Positions 39,456-50,250 of a stretch of 63,688 nt of DNA are shown in pieces. Origin of the DNA: Cellulomonas bogoriensis 69B4 = DSM 16987 (GTDB taxonomy: Bacteria > Actinomycetota > Actinomycetes > Actinomycetales > Cellulomonadaceae); assembly GCF_000767165.1 (NCBI RefSeq), contig NZ_AXCZ01000002.1, positions 1 to 63,688 on the forward strand, read 5' to 3'. How positions within the stretch are numbered: the stretch's first letter is position 1; every line of letters starts with the position of its first letter. The notes beneath the pieces were generated by a model. The model was not told the origin of the DNA. It did no database searches and saw only the letters and a list, made by a program, of their open reading frames with translations. The position numbers and the translations under genes are program-made.

Positions 39456-40646
39456 ATGAAGACCATCGACGACCTCGGTGACCTGCGCGGCAAGCGCGTG
39501 CTGGTCCGGTCGGACTTCAACGTGCCGTTGGACGGCACGACCATCACCGACGACGGCCGCATCCGTGCGGCGCTCCCGACCCTCCAGGCCCTTCTGCAGC
39601 AGGGTGCACGGGTCGTCGTCACCGCACACCTGGGCCGCCCCAAGGGTGAGCCCGACCCGACGTTCTCCCTCGCTCCCGTCGCCGCCCGGCTCGGCGAGCT
39701 CCTGGACCAGCCCGTGGCCCTCGCCTCCGACGTCGTCGGCCCGTCGGCCCACGCGACGGTCGAGGGCCTCCAGGACGGTCAGATCGCCCTCCTGGAGAAC
39801 ATCCGGTTCGACGCGCGTGAGACGTCCAAGGACGACGCGGCCCGCGGTGAGCTCGCCGACGAGCTGGCGGCGCTCGCCGACGCGTTCGTGTCCGACGGTT
39901 TCGGTGTGGTCCACCGCAAGCAGGCATCGGTGTTCGACGTCGCGCAGCGTCTCCCGCACGCGGCCGGCACCCTGGTGCGGGCCGAGGTGCAGGCCCTCCG
40001 GAAGGCCGTCGAGGCGCCGGACCGTCCCTACGTCGTGGTCCTGGGTGGCTCGAAGGTCTCGGACAAGCTCGGCGTCATCGCCAACCTGCTGACCAAGGCC
40101 GACAAGCTTCTCATCGGCGGCGGCATGGTCTTCACGTTCCTCAAGGCCCAGGGCCACGAGGTCGGGGCGTCGCTCCTCGAGGAGGACCAGGTCGAGGCCG
40201 TCAAGGGTTACCTCGCCCAGGCCACCGAGCGCGGCGTGGAGATCGTCCTGCCGGTCGACATCGTCGCCGCGGACTCCTTCGCGGCCGACGCCCCCCACGA
40301 GACCGTGTCGGCCGACGCGATCCCCGCGGGGAAGATGGGCCTGGACATCGGTCCACGCTCCGGTGAGCTGTTCCGTGAGGCGATCCTGGGCGCGAAGACG
40401 ATCGCCTGGAACGGTCCGATGGGTGTGTTCGAGTTCCCGGCCTTCGCCGAGGGCACCCGCGCCGTCGCCCAGGCTCTGGTCGACACCGACGGCTTCTCGA
40501 TCGTCGGTGGCGGCGACTCCGCCGCCGCGGTCCGCAAGCTCGGCTTCGACGAGGCCGGCTTCGGTCACATCTCGACCGGCGGGGGCGCGAGCCTCGAGCT
40601 TCTCGAGGGCAAGACCCTTCCCGGCATCTCGGTTCTGGAGGACTGA
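39456..40646 (+). CDS. pgk: Phosphoglycerate kinase
   Basis: A 396-residue kinase that makes ATP and 3-phosphoglycerate from 1,3-bisphosphoglycerate. The substrate site is [16 protein letters not shown], followed by [20 protein letters not shown] and [26 protein letters not shown] and the nucleotide site [17 protein letters not shown] lie in the C-terminal lobe. AAGGAACTCC precedes ATG 39456. Its TGA overlaps the tpiA ATG. Confidence 0.97.
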   Translation: MKTIDDLGDLRGKRVLVRSDFNVPLDGTTITDDGRIRAALPTLQALLQQGARVVVTAHLGRPKGEPDPTFSLAPVAARLGELLDQPVALASDVVGPSAHATVEGLQDGQIALLENIRFDARETSKDDAARGELADELAALADAFVSDGFGVVHRKQASVFDVAQRLPHAAGTLVRAEVQALRKAVEAPDRPYVVVLGGSKVSDKLGVIANLLTKADKLLIGGGMVFTFLKAQGHEVGASLLEEDQVEAVKGYLAQATERGVEIVLPVDIVAADSFAADAPHETVSADAIPAGKMGLDIGPRSGELFREAILGAKTIAWNGPMGVFEFPAFAEGTRAVAQALVDTDGFSIVGGGDSAAAVRKLGFDEAGFGHISTGGGASLELLEGKTLPGISVLED

Positions 40647-41437
40647 TGGCACGCACACCCCTGATGGCCGGCAACTGGAAGATGAACCTCGACCACCACG
40701 AGGCCACCCATCTGGTCCAGAAGCTCGCCTGGACGCTCAAGGACGCCAAGCACGACTACTCGACGGTCGAGGTCGCCGTCCTGGTGCCCTTCACCGACAT
40801 CCGCTCGGTGCAGACCCTGGTCGACGCCGACAAGCTCGAGCTCGCCTACGGTGCGCAGGACGTGTCGGCGCACACCTCGGGGGCCTACACCGGTGAGATC
40901 TCACCGGTGATGCTCGCGAAGCTGGGTGTGCGCTACGTGGCGGTCGGGCACTCCGAGCGTCGTGAGCTCCACGGCGAGGACGACGCGCTGTGCGCCGCGA
41001 AGGTCCGTTCGGCATTCGGTCAGGGCATCACGCCCATCCTGTGCGTGGGTGAGGGCCTGGACGTCCGCAAGGCCGGGAACCAGGTCGCGCACACCCTGGC
41101 GCAGGTCGACGGGGCACTCGAGGGCCTCTCGGCCGAGCAGGCCGCCACGATCGTCATCGCCTACGAGCCCGTCTGGGCGATCGGCACCGGTGAGGTCGCG
41201 ACGCCCGAGGACGCCCAGGAGGTGTGCGGCGCGATCCGGGCACGGCTGGCCGAGCTGTACGACGCCGAGCTCGCCGAGGGCGTGCGGGTCCTGTACGGCG
41301 GTTCGGTGAAGTCGGGCAACGTCGCGTCGATCATGGCGCAGCCGGACGTGGACGGTGCGCTGGTCGGTGGCGCGAGCCTCGACGCGGAGGAGTTCGCCAA
41401 GATCGTGCGGTTCCAGTCGCACGAGGTGGGTCTCTAG
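40646..41437 (+). CDS. tpiA: Triosephosphate isomerase
   Basis: A 263-residue TIM barrel interconverting dihydroxyacetone phosphate and glyceraldehyde 3-phosphate. [14 protein letters not shown] carries the active-site Asn/Lys, [15 protein letters not shown] the His, and [16 protein letters not shown] the catalytic Glu and flexible loop 6. [10 protein letters not shown] and [10 protein letters not shown] bind phosphate. Its ATG overlaps the pgk stop (TGATG). Confidence 0.97.
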   Translation: MARTPLMAGNWKMNLDHHEATHLVQKLAWTLKDAKHDYSTVEVAVLVPFTDIRSVQTLVDADKLELAYGAQDVSAHTSGAYTGEISPVMLAKLGVRYVAVGHSERRELHGEDDALCAAKVRSAFGQGITPILCVGEGLDVRKAGNQVAHTLAQVDGALEGLSAEQAATIVIAYEPVWAIGTGEVATPEDAQEVCGAIRARLAELYDAELAEGVRVLYGGSVKSGNVASIMAQPDVDGALVGGASLDAEEFAKIVRFQSHEVGL

Positions 41438-41449
41438 CAGCACCCGGCC

Positions 41450-41485
41450 CGGTCGGGGCGGGGCTGCCACGCCCTGCCCCGACCG
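41450..41485 (+). terminator. Intrinsic terminator after tpiA
   Basis: A 14-bp GC-rich stem pairs cggtcggggcgggg with ccctgccccgaccg (one G-U pair) with an 8-base loop, 12 bp downstream of the tpiA stop. secG then needs its own promoter: TTGGTC with TATCCT near 41524-41554 is a weak candidate. Confidence 0.65.
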
Positions 41486-41606
41486 CCGTCGCCGACACCT
41501 GTCATGGACGTGTCATGGACGGTGTTGGTCGGATCACACCCCTGTCGCCTATCCTTGGGCGGGCGCCCGCCGGCGCCGACCCCGACGAGTGAGGACATTC
41601 GAGCAC

Positions 41607-41849
41607 GTGGACGCCCTGCGCATCATCCTGCAGATCCTGCTGGTCCTGACCAGCTTCCTCGTCGTACTCCTCGTCCTGTTGCACAAGGGCAAGGGCGGTG
41701 GCGTCTCGGACATGTTCGGTGGGGGCGTGACGAGCAACGCCGGCAGCTCCGGTGTCGCCGAGCGGAACCTCAACCGGATCACCATCGGTCTCGCGCTGCT
41801 GTGGACCGTCATCATCGTGCTGCTGGGCTTGATCCAGCGCGTGAGCTGA
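41607..41849 (+). CDS. secG: Preprotein translocase subunit SecG
   Basis: An 80-residue protein with two membrane helices (IILQILLVLTSFLVVLLVLL and IGLALLWTVIIVLLGLI) joined by a glycine-rich loop (HKGKGGGVSDMFGGGVTS), the SecG signature. GTG 41607 is preceded by GTGAGGACA. It stabilises SecYE during export. It is conserved between tpiA and rbpA in this phylum. Confidence 0.92.
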   Translation: MDALRIILQILLVLTSFLVVLLVLLHKGKGGGVSDMFGGGVTSNAGSSGVAERNLNRITIGLALLWTVIIVLLGLIQRVS

Positions 41850-41864
41850 GACCGGAGGACCATC

Positions 41865-42212
41865 GTGGCCAGCGGTAGTGCGATCAGAGGATCTCGAGTC
41901 GGCGCAGGTCCCATGGGGGAGGCGGAGCGCGGTGAGGCTGCGCCCCGGTTCCTGGTGTCCTACTGGTGCGCGAACGGGCACGAGACCCGGCCCAGCTTCT
42001 CGCAGGAGGGCGGCGCCGAGGCGCCCGAGACCTGGGACTGCCCGCGCTGCGGTTTTCCCGCCGGGCAGGACAAGGAAAACCCTCCGTCCCCGAGCCGGAA
42101 CGAGCCGTACAAGACGCACCTCGCGTACGTGAAGGAGCGGCGCAGCGACGAGGACGGGGCAGCGATCCTCGACGAGGCTCTCGCGGCGTTGCGCGCGCGA
42201 CGCGGCGGCTGA
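41865..42212 (+). CDS. rbpA: RNA polymerase-binding protein RbpA
   Basis: A 115-residue actinobacteria-specific protein that binds the sigma factor and RNA polymerase and stabilises the open complex. Visible are the MASGSAIRGSRVGAGPMGEA N-terminal tail, which reaches the active-site cleft in homologues, the core VSYWCANGHETRPSFS with WDCPRCGFPAG (a CxxC-type knuckle), and the C-terminal sigma-interacting helix YKTHLAYVKERRSDEDGAAI. GTG 41865 follows CCGGAGGACC. Confidence 0.95.
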   Translation: MASGSAIRGSRVGAGPMGEAERGEAAPRFLVSYWCANGHETRPSFSQEGGAEAPETWDCPRCGFPAGQDKENPPSPSRNEPYKTHLAYVKERRSDEDGAAILDEALAALRARRGG

Positions 42213-42226
42213 CCTCAGGTCTGAAC

Positions 42227-42264
42227 GGCGAAGGCCCCCACCAGTGCCGGTGGGGGCCTTCGCC
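42227..42264. terminator. Bidirectional terminator between rbpA and pgl
   Basis: A perfect 16-bp stem (42227-42242 with 42249-42264) with a 6-base loop lies between the converging rbpA and pentose-phosphate units. Confidence 0.8.
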
Positions 42265-42275
42265 GTGCTCGTGCG

Positions 42276-43022
42276 TCAGCCCGCTGCTGCGGCATCGACC
42301 AACCACAGGGTCCGGTGACGGCCCAGCACCCGTGCGGCGGGCAGCGGGTCCGTGTCACCGGGGTCCAGGGCCCTGGCGACGGCCGGGGCCTTGTCCTCCC
42401 CGCCCACGACCAACCAGACCTCGTCCGCGGCCTCGATCGCGGCGAACGTGAGGCTCACCCGGTGGGGCGGTGGCTTGGGCGACCCGTGGACGCCGACGAC
42501 GGTGCGGTCGAGCACGTCGCACGCCTCGTGCCCGGGGAACAAGGACGCCACGTGACCGTCGGGCCCCACGCCGAGGAGGACCACGTCGAACGCCGGGAGT
42601 GCGGGGCCGGCGTCGTCGACTCCGCTCTCGGCGTGACGTGCCAGCTCGGCCTGGTAGTCGTCCGCCGCGGACTCGGGGGAGTCGTGGGCGTCCGAGGGTC
42701 CCATCGGGTGGATGTTCTCCTCGGGGACGGGCAGGTCGTCCAGGAGGGCCTGCCGCGCCTGGGTGACGTTCCGGTCCGGGTCACCGTCGGGGAGGAAGCG
42801 CTCGTCACCCCACCACAGGTGGACCCCCGTCCAGTCGACGGCGTGGCGGACGGGGGACGCCGCGATCTCGCTGAGCGTCCGGATCCCCACCGTGCCGCCG
42901 GTGAGGGCGACGTGCACGGGCCGGTGCGTGGACTGGGCGTCCACGAGTCGTACCAGGAGTCTGGCCGCGGTCGTCGCGGCGAGCGTCGCTGCGTCCGGGT
43001 GGACGATGACGGTGCGGTTCAT
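42276..43022 (-). CDS. pgl: 6-phosphogluconolactonase
   Basis: A 248-residue enzyme hydrolysing 6-phosphogluconolactone to 6-phosphogluconate. ATG 43022 has GGCAGGAGC upstream. ALTGGTVGIRTLSEIAAS, VHLWWGDERFLPDGDPDRN and LLGVGPDGHVASLFPGH are the family motifs. It is the last gene of the tkt-tal-zwf-opcA-pgl operon, 28 bp after opcA. Confidence 0.95.
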   Translation of the reverse strand: MNRTVIVHPDAATLAATTAARLLVRLVDAQSTHRPVHVALTGGTVGIRTLSEIAASPVRHAVDWTGVHLWWGDERFLPDGDPDRNVTQARQALLDDLPVPEENIHPMGPSDAHDSPESAADDYQAELARHAESGVDDAGPALPAFDVVLLGVGPDGHVASLFPGHEACDVLDRTVVGVHGSPKPPPHRVSLTFAAIEAADEVWLVVGGEDKAPAVARALDPGDTDPLPAARVLGRHRTLWLVDAAAAG

Positions 43023-43050
43023 GCTGCTCCTGCCTTCCTCGGTCGTGGTG

Positions 43051-43971
43051 TCACCGCGGATGGGTGTCGGGGAGGCCCGCGGCGAGCACCTCACCCCACA
43101 CCTCGTCCGGGTCCAGGCGCCGCAGCTCCTCGGCGAGGCACTCGTTGAGGCCACGCATGGGCATCGCCGCCGTGCGGTCCGGGTGGCCCGGTTGCTGCAG
43201 GACCGCGACGCGCCCGTCGGGCCGGTCGATGGTCACAGGGCCTGAGGCCCGGTCCAGGACGACCTTGGTGATCCCTTCGACACCCGTCCGTCTGACGACC
43301 GTGACGGGGCACCGCAGGCTCATCCGGAGCCAGCCGGCCAGCAGCTCCACGGACGGGTGGGTGCTGAGACCGTGGACCTCGGCGCGGGTGACCGGCTCGT
43401 GGGGCGGCTGGTCCAGCGCGGACGCCAGGAGGGCCCGCCACCGGGTGAGCCGGGTCCAGGCCAGGTCGGTGTCGCCGGCCCGGTGCCCGTTGCGGAGCGC
43501 GGCGAGGCTCGCGACCGGGTCCGGTGAGGAGACCGTGTCGGTGATCCGACGCTGGGCCATGCGCCCCACGGGGTGCTCAGCCGGGTGGGACGGGATGTCC
43601 GTGGGCCACCACGCGACGATGGGTGCGTCGGGCAGGAGCAACGGCATCATCAGGGTGTCGGCGTGCTCGAGCATCTCGCTCGAGGTCCGCAGCACGACCA
43701 CCTCGCTGGCCCCGGCGTCCCCGCCGACACGGATCTCGGCGTCGAGCCGGGGCGTGGTGCGCACCTCGTCGCGTGCCAGGACCAGCACGCGGCAGGGGTG
43801 CTCGCGGCTCGCGTCGTTCGCCGCGGCGACGCTGCTGTCGACGTCGGCCGCTGGGGTGTCGATCACGAGGGTCAGCACCCGCCCGAGCGCGACGGCGCCA
43901 CCTTCTTCACGGAGCCGGACCAGGGCCTTGGCCACGGCGGCCGTGGTCGTGTCCGGCAGGTCGATGATCAT
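43051..43971 (-). CDS. opcA: Glucose-6-phosphate dehydrogenase assembly protein OpcA
   Basis: A 306-residue OpcA protein starting MIIDLPDTTTAAVAKALVRL. The segments CRVLVLARD, LLLPDAPIVAWWP and the C-terminal RGLNECLAEELRRLDPDEVW match the family. In cyanobacteria and actinobacteria OpcA is needed for full activity and oligomerisation of G6PDH. It lies 40 bp downstream of zwf in the same operon. Confidence 0.93.
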   Translation of the reverse strand: MIIDLPDTTTAAVAKALVRLREEGGAVALGRVLTLVIDTPAADVDSSVAAANDASREHPCRVLVLARDEVRTTPRLDAEIRVGGDAGASEVVVLRTSSEMLEHADTLMMPLLLPDAPIVAWWPTDIPSHPAEHPVGRMAQRRITDTVSSPDPVASLAALRNGHRAGDTDLAWTRLTRWRALLASALDQPPHEPVTRAEVHGLSTHPSVELLAGWLRMSLRCPVTVVRRTGVEGITKVVLDRASGPVTIDRPDGRVAVLQQPGHPDRTAAMPMRGLNECLAEELRRLDPDEVWGEVLAAGLPDTHPR

Positions 43972-44011
43972 CGGGGTGCGTCTCCCGTGCTCGTGCTGTC
44001 GGTGGGTGTGG

Positions 44012-45553
44012 TCACGGTCGCCGCCATGCCCGCCCGTCCAGGGCCATCATCGCGTCGGCGCCGGTGGGACCCCAGGTGCCCGACCGGTAGGGCTCGGGCT
44101 GACCTTGGCCACCCCAGAACGAGATGATCGGGTCGAGGATCTTCCACGACAGCTCGACCTCCTCGTGGCGGGGGAAGAGCGGTGGGTCTCCCAGCAGGAC
44201 GTCGAGGATCAGACGTTCGTAGGCCTCGGGGGAGGACTCGGTGAACGCGTGCCCGTACCCGAAGTCCATCGTCACGTCACGGACCTGCATGGCCGTACCG
44301 GGGACCTTCGACCCGAAGCGCAGGGTCACGCCCTCGTCCGGCTGGACGCGGATCACCAGGGCGTTCTGCCCGAGCTCGGCGGTCGCGGTGGACTCGAACG
44401 GCAGGTGCGGGGCCCGCTTGAACACCACGGCGATCTCGGTGACGCGTCGACCGAGGCGCTTGCCCGCCCGGAGGTAGAAGGGGACCCCGGCCCACCGCCG
44501 GGTGTCGACGTCCAGGCGGATGGCGGCGTACGTCTCGGTGATCGAGTCGGGTGCGATGCCGGCCTCGTCGAGGTACCCCACGACGTCCTCCCCGCCCTGC
44601 CAGCCTGCGGAGTACTGGCCGCGGGCGGTGTGGCGGGCGAGGTCCTTGGGGAGCCGGACCGCCGAGAGGACCTTCTCCTTCTCTGCCCGGAGGTCGTCCA
44701 CGTCGAACGAGACCGGCTCCTCCATGGCGGTGAGCGCCAGGAGCTGCAGCAGGTGGTTCTGGATGATGTCCCGGGCGGCACCGATCCCGTCGTAGTAGCC
44801 CGCGCGGCCACCGATGCCGATGTCCTCGGCCATCGTGATCTGCACGTGGTCGACGTAGTGGGCGTTCCAGATCGGTTCGAACAGCTGGTTCGCGAACCGC
44901 AGGGCCAGGATGTTCTGGACGGTCTCCTTGCCCAGGTAGTGGTCGATGCGGAACACGGTCTCGGGGTTGAACACCTCCGAGACCACGTCGTTGAGCTCGC
45001 GTGCACTGGCGAGGTCGTGACCGAACGGTTTCTCGATGACCACCCGGCGCCAGGTGTCGGGCCGCTGCTCGGACAGTCCCGAGCGGGCCAGCTGACGGCA
45101 GACGAGGGGGAACGAGCTCGGTGGCACCGACAGGTAGAACGCGTGGTTGCCACCGGTGCCGCGTTCGGCGTCGAGCTCGGCGACCGTGGTGCTCAACCGG
45201 TCGAACGCGTCGTCGTCGTCGAACTCGCCCTGGACGAACCGGATGCCCTCGGCGAGCTGGCGCCAGGTGCTCTCCCGGAACGTGGTGCGTGCGTTGGCCT
45301 TCACGGCGTCGTGGACGACCTTCTCGAAGTCCTGCTTGTCCCACTCACGCCGGGCGAACCCGGTGAGCGCGAAGCCGGGTGGCAGCAGGCCCCGGTTGGC
45401 GAGGTCGTAGACGGCCGGCATGAGCTTGCGCCGGGCGAGGTCCCCGGTGACCCCGAAGATCACCAACCCGCAGGGTCCTGCGATGCGCGGGAGCCGACGG
45501 TCGCGCGGGTCGCGGAGCGGGTTGGTGTAGCCCTCGCTCGTGGGTGCGGTCAC
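44012..45553 (-). CDS. zwf: Glucose-6-phosphate 1-dehydrogenase
   Basis: A 513-residue enzyme, the entry step of the pentose-phosphate pathway. GTG 45553 is chosen: GAGGGGAC lies upstream and the start overlaps the tal stop by 4 bp. NADP-binding motif [19 protein letters not shown]; active site [19 protein letters not shown], with the catalytic His in [10 protein letters not shown]-terminal [20 protein letters not shown]. The open frame upstream of this start runs through tal in another frame and is not coding. Confidence 0.96.
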   Translation of the reverse strand: MTAPTSEGYTNPLRDPRDRRLPRIAGPCGLVIFGVTGDLARRKLMPAVYDLANRGLLPPGFALTGFARREWDKQDFEKVVHDAVKANARTTFRESTWRQLAEGIRFVQGEFDDDDAFDRLSTTVAELDAERGTGGNHAFYLSVPPSSFPLVCRQLARSGLSEQRPDTWRRVVIEKPFGHDLASARELNDVVSEVFNPETVFRIDHYLGKETVQNILALRFANQLFEPIWNAHYVDHVQITMAEDIGIGGRAGYYDGIGAARDIIQNHLLQLLALTAMEEPVSFDVDDLRAEKEKVLSAVRLPKDLARHTARGQYSAGWQGGEDVVGYLDEAGIAPDSITETYAAIRLDVDTRRWAGVPFYLRAGKRLGRRVTEIAVVFKRAPHLPFESTATAELGQNALVIRVQPDEGVTLRFGSKVPGTAMQVRDVTMDFGYGHAFTESSPEAYERLILDVLLGDPPLFPRHEEVELSWKILDPIISFWGGQGQPEPYRSGTWGPTGADAMMALDGRAWRRP

Positions 45554-46695
45554 GACGTCCCCTCGGGTGCGTGGGCGTCCAGGCCGGCGCGGACGGTCTG
45601 CAGCAGCTCGTCCCAGCTGGCCTCGAACTTGGCGACGCCGTCGCGCTCGAGGTCGACGGTGACCTGGTCGAGGTCGATCCCGAGGTTCCCGAGCGTCTCG
45701 ATCTGCTCGTGCGAGCGGGTGTACGTCCCGGTGACGGTGTCGGGCACGACGTGACCGTGGTCCGCGACGGCTTCCAGGGTCGCTCCGGGCATGGTGTTGA
45801 CGACGCCGGGCGCGACGAGCTGGTCGACGTAGAGGGTGTCGGGGTAGCGCGGGTCCTTGACCCCGGTCGACGCCCAGAGGGGTCGCTGCGCGATCGCGCC
45901 GGCTCGCGCGAGAGCCCGCCAGCGGTCGCTGGAGACGACCTGCTGGTGGAGCGCGTAGGCCAGCCGGGCGTTCGCCAGTGCGATCGTCCCGCGCACGGAC
46001 TCGGCGTCGGGTGAGCCGAGAGCGTCGAGGCGGGCGTCCACCGCACCGTCCACGCGAGAGACGAAGAAGGACGCGACGGAGCGGATCGTGCTGAGCTCGA
46101 GCCCGGCGGCGGCCGCTCGCTCGAGCCCGGTCTGGTGGGCGTCGAGCACCGCTGCGTAGCGGCTCAGGGAGAAGATCAACGTGACGTTCACGCTGATGCC
46201 CGCGGCGAGCACGTCGCTGATCGCGGGGAGCCCTTCGACCGTCGCGGGGATCTTGATGTAGAGGTTGGGTCGGTCGACCGCTTCCCAGAGCCGCTTCGCG
46301 GTCTCCACGGTCGCGGCTGTGTCCCGCGCGAGGCGCGGGTCCACCTCGATCGACACGCACCCGTCCTGGCCACCGGTGGACCGGTGCACGTCCGCCAGGA
46401 CGTCGCAGGCCTCTCGTACGTCGTCGGTGGTGATGGTGAAGACGGCCTCGTCCACGTCGACCCCGGCGGCGGCGAGCCGGCCCAGCTGCTCGTCGTAGGC
46501 GTCGCCGCGTGACAGCGCTGCGGCGAAGATCGTCGGGTTGGTGGTCACGCCCACGACGCCACGCTCGGCCACGAGGCGGGCGAGCTCGCCGCTGCGGACG
46601 AGCTCCCGGGACAGGTCGTCCAGCCAGATCGCGACGCCGGCGTCCCTGAGCCGGGTCACGGGTGCGGGCGGGGTGCTGCTCTGCTGCTCGGACAT
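45550..46695 (-). CDS. tal: Transaldolase
   Basis: A 381-residue class of transaldolase found with G6PDH in Actinobacteria (tal-pgi type without the Pgi part). ATG 46695 is preceded by GAGGAG at the right distance; a GTG one codon earlier is also in frame. [33 protein letters not shown] (Schiff-base Lys) and [14 protein letters not shown] are the conserved blocks. It transfers a three-carbon unit between sugar phosphates and links the pentose-phosphate pathway to glycolysis. Confidence 0.95.
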   Translation of the reverse strand: MSEQQSSTPPAPVTRLRDAGVAIWLDDLSRELVRSGELARLVAERGVVGVTTNPTIFAAALSRGDAYDEQLGRLAAAGVDVDEAVFTITTDDVREACDVLADVHRSTGGQDGCVSIEVDPRLARDTAATVETAKRLWEAVDRPNLYIKIPATVEGLPAISDVLAAGISVNVTLIFSLSRYAAVLDAHQTGLERAAAAGLELSTIRSVASFFVSRVDGAVDARLDALGSPDAESVRGTIALANARLAYALHQQVVSSDRWRALARAGAIAQRPLWASTGVKDPRYPDTLYVDQLVAPGVVNTMPGATLEAVADHGHVVPDTVTGTYTRSHEQIETLGNLGIDLDQVTVDLERDGVAKFEASWDELLQTVRAGLDAHAPEGTS

Positions 46696-46714
46696 CACGG
46701 ACTCCTCGGTCGCG

Positions 46715-46747
46715 CCCGCCGGGCGGCCCGTGGGGCCGCCCGGCGGG
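46715..46747 (-). terminator. Hairpin between tkt and tal
   Basis: A perfect 15-bp GC stem (46715-46729 with 46733-46747) with a 3-base loop lies in the 89-bp gap between tkt and tal. It could partly separate tkt expression from the rest of the operon. No T-run follows on the minus strand. Confidence 0.6.
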
Positions 46748-46784
46748 TCCGTTCTGTTCGTCTGTCAGGACACCGTCGCGACTG

Positions 46785-48959
46785 TCACAGGTCCGCGGTG
46801 CCACCCTCGGTCGGCTTCGCGGGGCCCCCGGGGGCGGGGGTGCCGGCGGCGTCCGCCAGCGACTCCTTGGCCGCGGCGACGGTCGCCTCGGGGGTGAGCC
46901 CGAACTCCTGGTAGAGGCGCTTGTAGTCGCCCGAGGCACCGAAGTGCTCCAGCGAGATGGTGCGCCCGGCGTCACCGACCAGCTCACGCCACCCGAGTGC
47001 GACGCCGGCCTCGATCGAGACGCGCGCACGGACGGACGCCGGCAGGACGGACTCGCGGTACGCGGCGTCCTGCTCGTCGAACCACTCACGGCACGGCATC
47101 GACACGACCCGGGTCGCGACGCCCTCGGCCTGCAGGGTCTCGCGGGCCGCCATGGCGATCTGCACCTCGGAGCCGGTCGCCAGGAGGATGACCTGCGGCG
47201 TGCCGCCCTCGGCCTCCGCCAGGACGTAGGCCCCGCGCGCGGTGCCTGCGGCCGACCCGAGGGCGCTGCCGTCGGCGTCACCGTCACCACGCTCGAAGGT
47301 GGGGACGTTCTGGCGGGTGAGGATGATGCCCGCCGGGTTGGCGGTGCGCTCCAGGATGGTGCGCCACGCCCAGGAGGTCTCGTTCGCGTCGGCGGGACGC
47401 ACGACGTCGAGCCCGGGGATCGCCCGCAGGGACGCCAGGTGCTCGATCGGCTGGTGGGTGGGACCGTCCTCGCCGAGGCCGATCGAGTCGTGCGTCCACA
47501 CGAACGTCACCGGGATCTGCATGAGGGCGGCGAGCCGGACCGCGGGCCGCATGTAGTCGCTGAACACCAGGAACGTGCCGCCGTAGGGGCGGGTGCCGCC
47601 GTGCAGCGCGATCCCGTTGAGGATCGAGCCCATGGCGTGCTCGCGGATGCCGAAGTGCAGGGTGCGGCCGTACTCGTTGCCCGCGAACATCGAGGTCGAG
47701 CGGTGCGCGGGGAGGAACGACGGCTCGCCCTTCATGGTGGTGTTGTTCGACCCGGCGAGGTCGGCCGACCCTCCCCACAGCTCGGGCAGCACGGGAGCCA
47801 GCGCCGAGAGCACGTTGCCGGACGCCGACCGCGTGGCCACGTCCTTGCCGGCGGGGAAGACGGGCAGGGCGTCCACCCAGCCCTCGGGCAGCTCGTGCGC
47901 CGCCAGGCGGGCGTGCAGCGCGGCCCGCTCGGGGTTGGCGGCCTTCCACTGGTCGTAGGCCTCGTCCCAGGCGCGGTGCTTGGCCTGGCCGCGGTCGACC
48001 AGCTTGCGGGCGTGGGCGAGGACCTCGTCCTCGACGACGAAGTCCTGCTCCGGGTCGAACCCGAGCAGCGACTTCAGCGCCGCGACCTCGTCGGTGCCCA
48101 GCGCGGAGCCGTGGATGGCCCCGGTGTTCTTCTTGTTGGGCGAGGGCCAGCCGATGATGGTGCGCAGGGAGATGATCGAGGGCTTGCCGGTCTCGGCCTT
48201 GGCGGCTGCGAGCGCGGCGCCCAGTGCGTCGACGTCCTCGACGTACTCCTCGCCGGCGGTCCAGTCCACGCGCTGGGTGTGCCAGCCGTAGGACTCGTAG
48301 CGGGCCAGGACGTCCTCGCTGAACGACACGTCGGTGTCGTCCTCGATGGAGATCTTGTTGTCGTCGTAGATCACGACGAGGTTGCCGAGCTCCTGGTGCC
48401 CGGCGAGGGACGAGGCCTCGGCGGTGACGCCCTCCATGAGGTCGCCGTCGCTGGCGATCACCCAGACGGTGTGGTCGAAGGGGCTGGTGCCCGGAGCGGC
48501 GTCGGGGTCGAGCAGACCGCGCTCACGACGGGCGGCCATCGCCATGCCGACGGCCGAGGCGAGACCCTGGCCGAGGGGGCCGGTGGTGATCTCGACACCG
48601 TCGGTGTGCTTGTACTCCGGGTGCCCCGGGGTCTTGGAGCCCCAGGTGCGCAGGGCCTTGATGTCGTCGAGGGAGAGGTCGTACCCGGAGAGGAACAGCT
48701 GCAGGTACAGGGTGAGCGAGGAGTGCCCGGCCGACAGCACGAACCGGTCGCGGCCCGCCCACTGGGAGTCGCTGGGGTCGTGGGTCATGTGCTGCTGGAA
48801 CAGCAGGTACGCAGCGGGCGCCAGGCTCATCGCGGTACCCGGGTGACCGTTGCCCACCTTCTGGACCGCATCCGCGGCCAGGATCCGGAGCGTGTCGACG
48901 GCGCGGCTGTCGAGTTCGGACCACTCGTGCTCGTGCGGGGTGGGGACGGACGCGTTCAA
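46785..48959 (-). CDS. tkt: Transketolase
   Basis: A 724-residue thiamine-diphosphate enzyme of the pentose-phosphate pathway. Motifs: RAVDTLRILAADAVQKVGNG, HPGTAMSLAPAAYLLFQQHM, the ThDP motif GDGDLMEGVTAEASSLAGH in slightly changed form (SDGDLMEGVTAEASSLAGH), IEDDTDVSFSEDV, and the pyrimidine domain HDSIGLGEDGPTHQPIEHLA. The start is most likely TTG 48959, because GAGG sits 5 nt upstream and the protein aligns with relatives beginning MNASVPTP. The frame stays open to 49073. Confidence 0.95.
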   Translation of the reverse strand: MNASVPTPHEHEWSELDSRAVDTLRILAADAVQKVGNGHPGTAMSLAPAAYLLFQQHMTHDPSDSQWAGRDRFVLSAGHSSLTLYLQLFLSGYDLSLDDIKALRTWGSKTPGHPEYKHTDGVEITTGPLGQGLASAVGMAMAARRERGLLDPDAAPGTSPFDHTVWVIASDGDLMEGVTAEASSLAGHQELGNLVVIYDDNKISIEDDTDVSFSEDVLARYESYGWHTQRVDWTAGEEYVEDVDALGAALAAAKAETGKPSIISLRTIIGWPSPNKKNTGAIHGSALGTDEVAALKSLLGFDPEQDFVVEDEVLAHARKLVDRGQAKHRAWDEAYDQWKAANPERAALHARLAAHELPEGWVDALPVFPAGKDVATRSASGNVLSALAPVLPELWGGSADLAGSNNTTMKGEPSFLPAHRSTSMFAGNEYGRTLHFGIREHAMGSILNGIALHGGTRPYGGTFLVFSDYMRPAVRLAALMQIPVTFVWTHDSIGLGEDGPTHQPIEHLASLRAIPGLDVVRPADANETSWAWRTILERTANPAGIILTRQNVPTFERGDGDADGSALGSAAGTARGAYVLAEAEGGTPQVILLATGSEVQIAMAARETLQAEGVATRVVSMPCREWFDEQDAAYRESVLPASVRARVSIEAGVALGWRELVGDAGRTISLEHFGASGDYKRLYQEFGLTPEATVAAAKESLADAAGTPAPGGPAKPTEGGTADL

Positions 48960-49250
48960 CAGAACCTCATTCCTGCCCGGGCGGTCACCCGGGCGGTCGC
49001 CTGGTGCGTGGGGTCCGGGCCGTGGTGACGGACCGGACCGGTTGCTGGGGGGCCGGGTCTGACCGGCGCCCACGCCGCGTCGAGCCTACCGGGGCGTGCC
49101 TGGGACCGGGCGTCCGGCCGACTGGTGGACGCGCCATCCCGGCCCCGCGGCCCTGGCCAGGGATCCCCGTTCAGGCCCCTGACGCGGACAGGCTGGTCGC
49201 GAGGCCCCGTACCATGGGACGTAGTACCCACAGAACGGAGCCTTGTCGCC

Positions 49251-50246
49251 GTGCGCTCAGCCATTCCCGCCCCCGCCGACCGGGCGTCCTCGCCGCGACC
49301 CGTCGCTGCCACCGGTCGGGCCCGGGCGGTCACGGGGGACAGGCCGTGGGCGGCGTCCCTCGGCGCGGTCCGCGCACGGGTCGGCGCCTACGTGGCTCTG
49401 ACCAAGCCCCGCATCATCGAGCTGCTGCTCGTGACGACCCTGCCCACGATGCTGCTGGCGCAGCAGGGCTTCCCGCCGTTCCTGCTCGTGGTGGCGACCC
49501 TCGTGGGGGGCGCGGCCGCTGCGGGCTCGGCGAACGTCCTGAACTGCTACCTGGACCGGGACATCGACGAGGTCATGACCCGCACGCGTCGTCGGCCCCT
49601 GGTGACCGGCGAGGTCACGCCGCGGGCGGCCCTGGTGTTCGGGTACGCGCTCGGTGCGTTCTCCCTGGCCTGGTTCGCGGTCCTGGTGAACCTGCTCTCG
49701 GCGGCGCTCGCGCTGATGGCGATCGTGCTCTACGTGGTCGGGTACACGATGCTCCTCAAGCGGCGCACGTCCCAGAACATCGTCTGGGGTGGCGTCGCCG
49801 GGTGCATGCCGGTCCTGATCGGCTGGTCGGCGGTGACCGGACGCCTGGACTGGGCTCCCGTGGTCCTGTTCGGTGTGATCTTCTTCTGGACCCCACCCCA
49901 CTACTGGCCACTGTCGATGAGATTCCGCCGCGACTACGCCGCCGCCGGGGTGCCGATGCTCCCGGTCGTGGCCGGTGACCTGCGCGTCGCGAAGGAGATG
50001 CTCGCCCACTCCGTGGCGATGGTCGCCTGCTCCCTCGCGCTGGTGCCGCTGGCCGGCATGTCGTGGGTGTACACCTCGGCCGCGGTGGTGCTGGGTGCGT
50101 GGTTCCTGTCCTCGGTGGTGGCCCTGGCGCGCCGCGCGCGCCGCCCGGGGACCAAGCTGGGCGAGATGCGCCTGTTCCACGGGTCCATCACGTACCTGAC
50201 GCTGCTGTTCGTGGCGGTGGGCGTCGACCCACTGCTGCCGATCTGA
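49251..50246 (+). CDS. ctaB: Protoheme IX farnesyltransferase (heme O synthase)
   Basis: A 331-residue membrane prenyltransferase that adds farnesyl to heme B for cytochrome oxidase. GTG 49251 is the best start (ACGGAG upstream). [20 protein letters not shown], the Asp-rich [40 protein letters not shown] and [20 protein letters not shown] are diagnostic, with about nine helices. It diverges from tkt, the usual actinobacterial arrangement. Confidence 0.95.
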   Translation: MRSAIPAPADRASSPRPVAATGRARAVTGDRPWAASLGAVRARVGAYVALTKPRIIELLLVTTLPTMLLAQQGFPPFLLVVATLVGGAAAAGSANVLNCYLDRDIDEVMTRTRRRPLVTGEVTPRAALVFGYALGAFSLAWFAVLVNLLSAALALMAIVLYVVGYTMLLKRRTSQNIVWGGVAGCMPVLIGWSAVTGRLDWAPVVLFGVIFFWTPPHYWPLSMRFRRDYAAAGVPMLPVVAGDLRVAKEMLAHSVAMVACSLALVPLAGMSWVYTSAAVVLGAWFLSSVVALARRARRPGTKLGEMRLFHGSITYLTLLFVAVGVDPLLPI

Positions 50247-50250
50247 CCCG

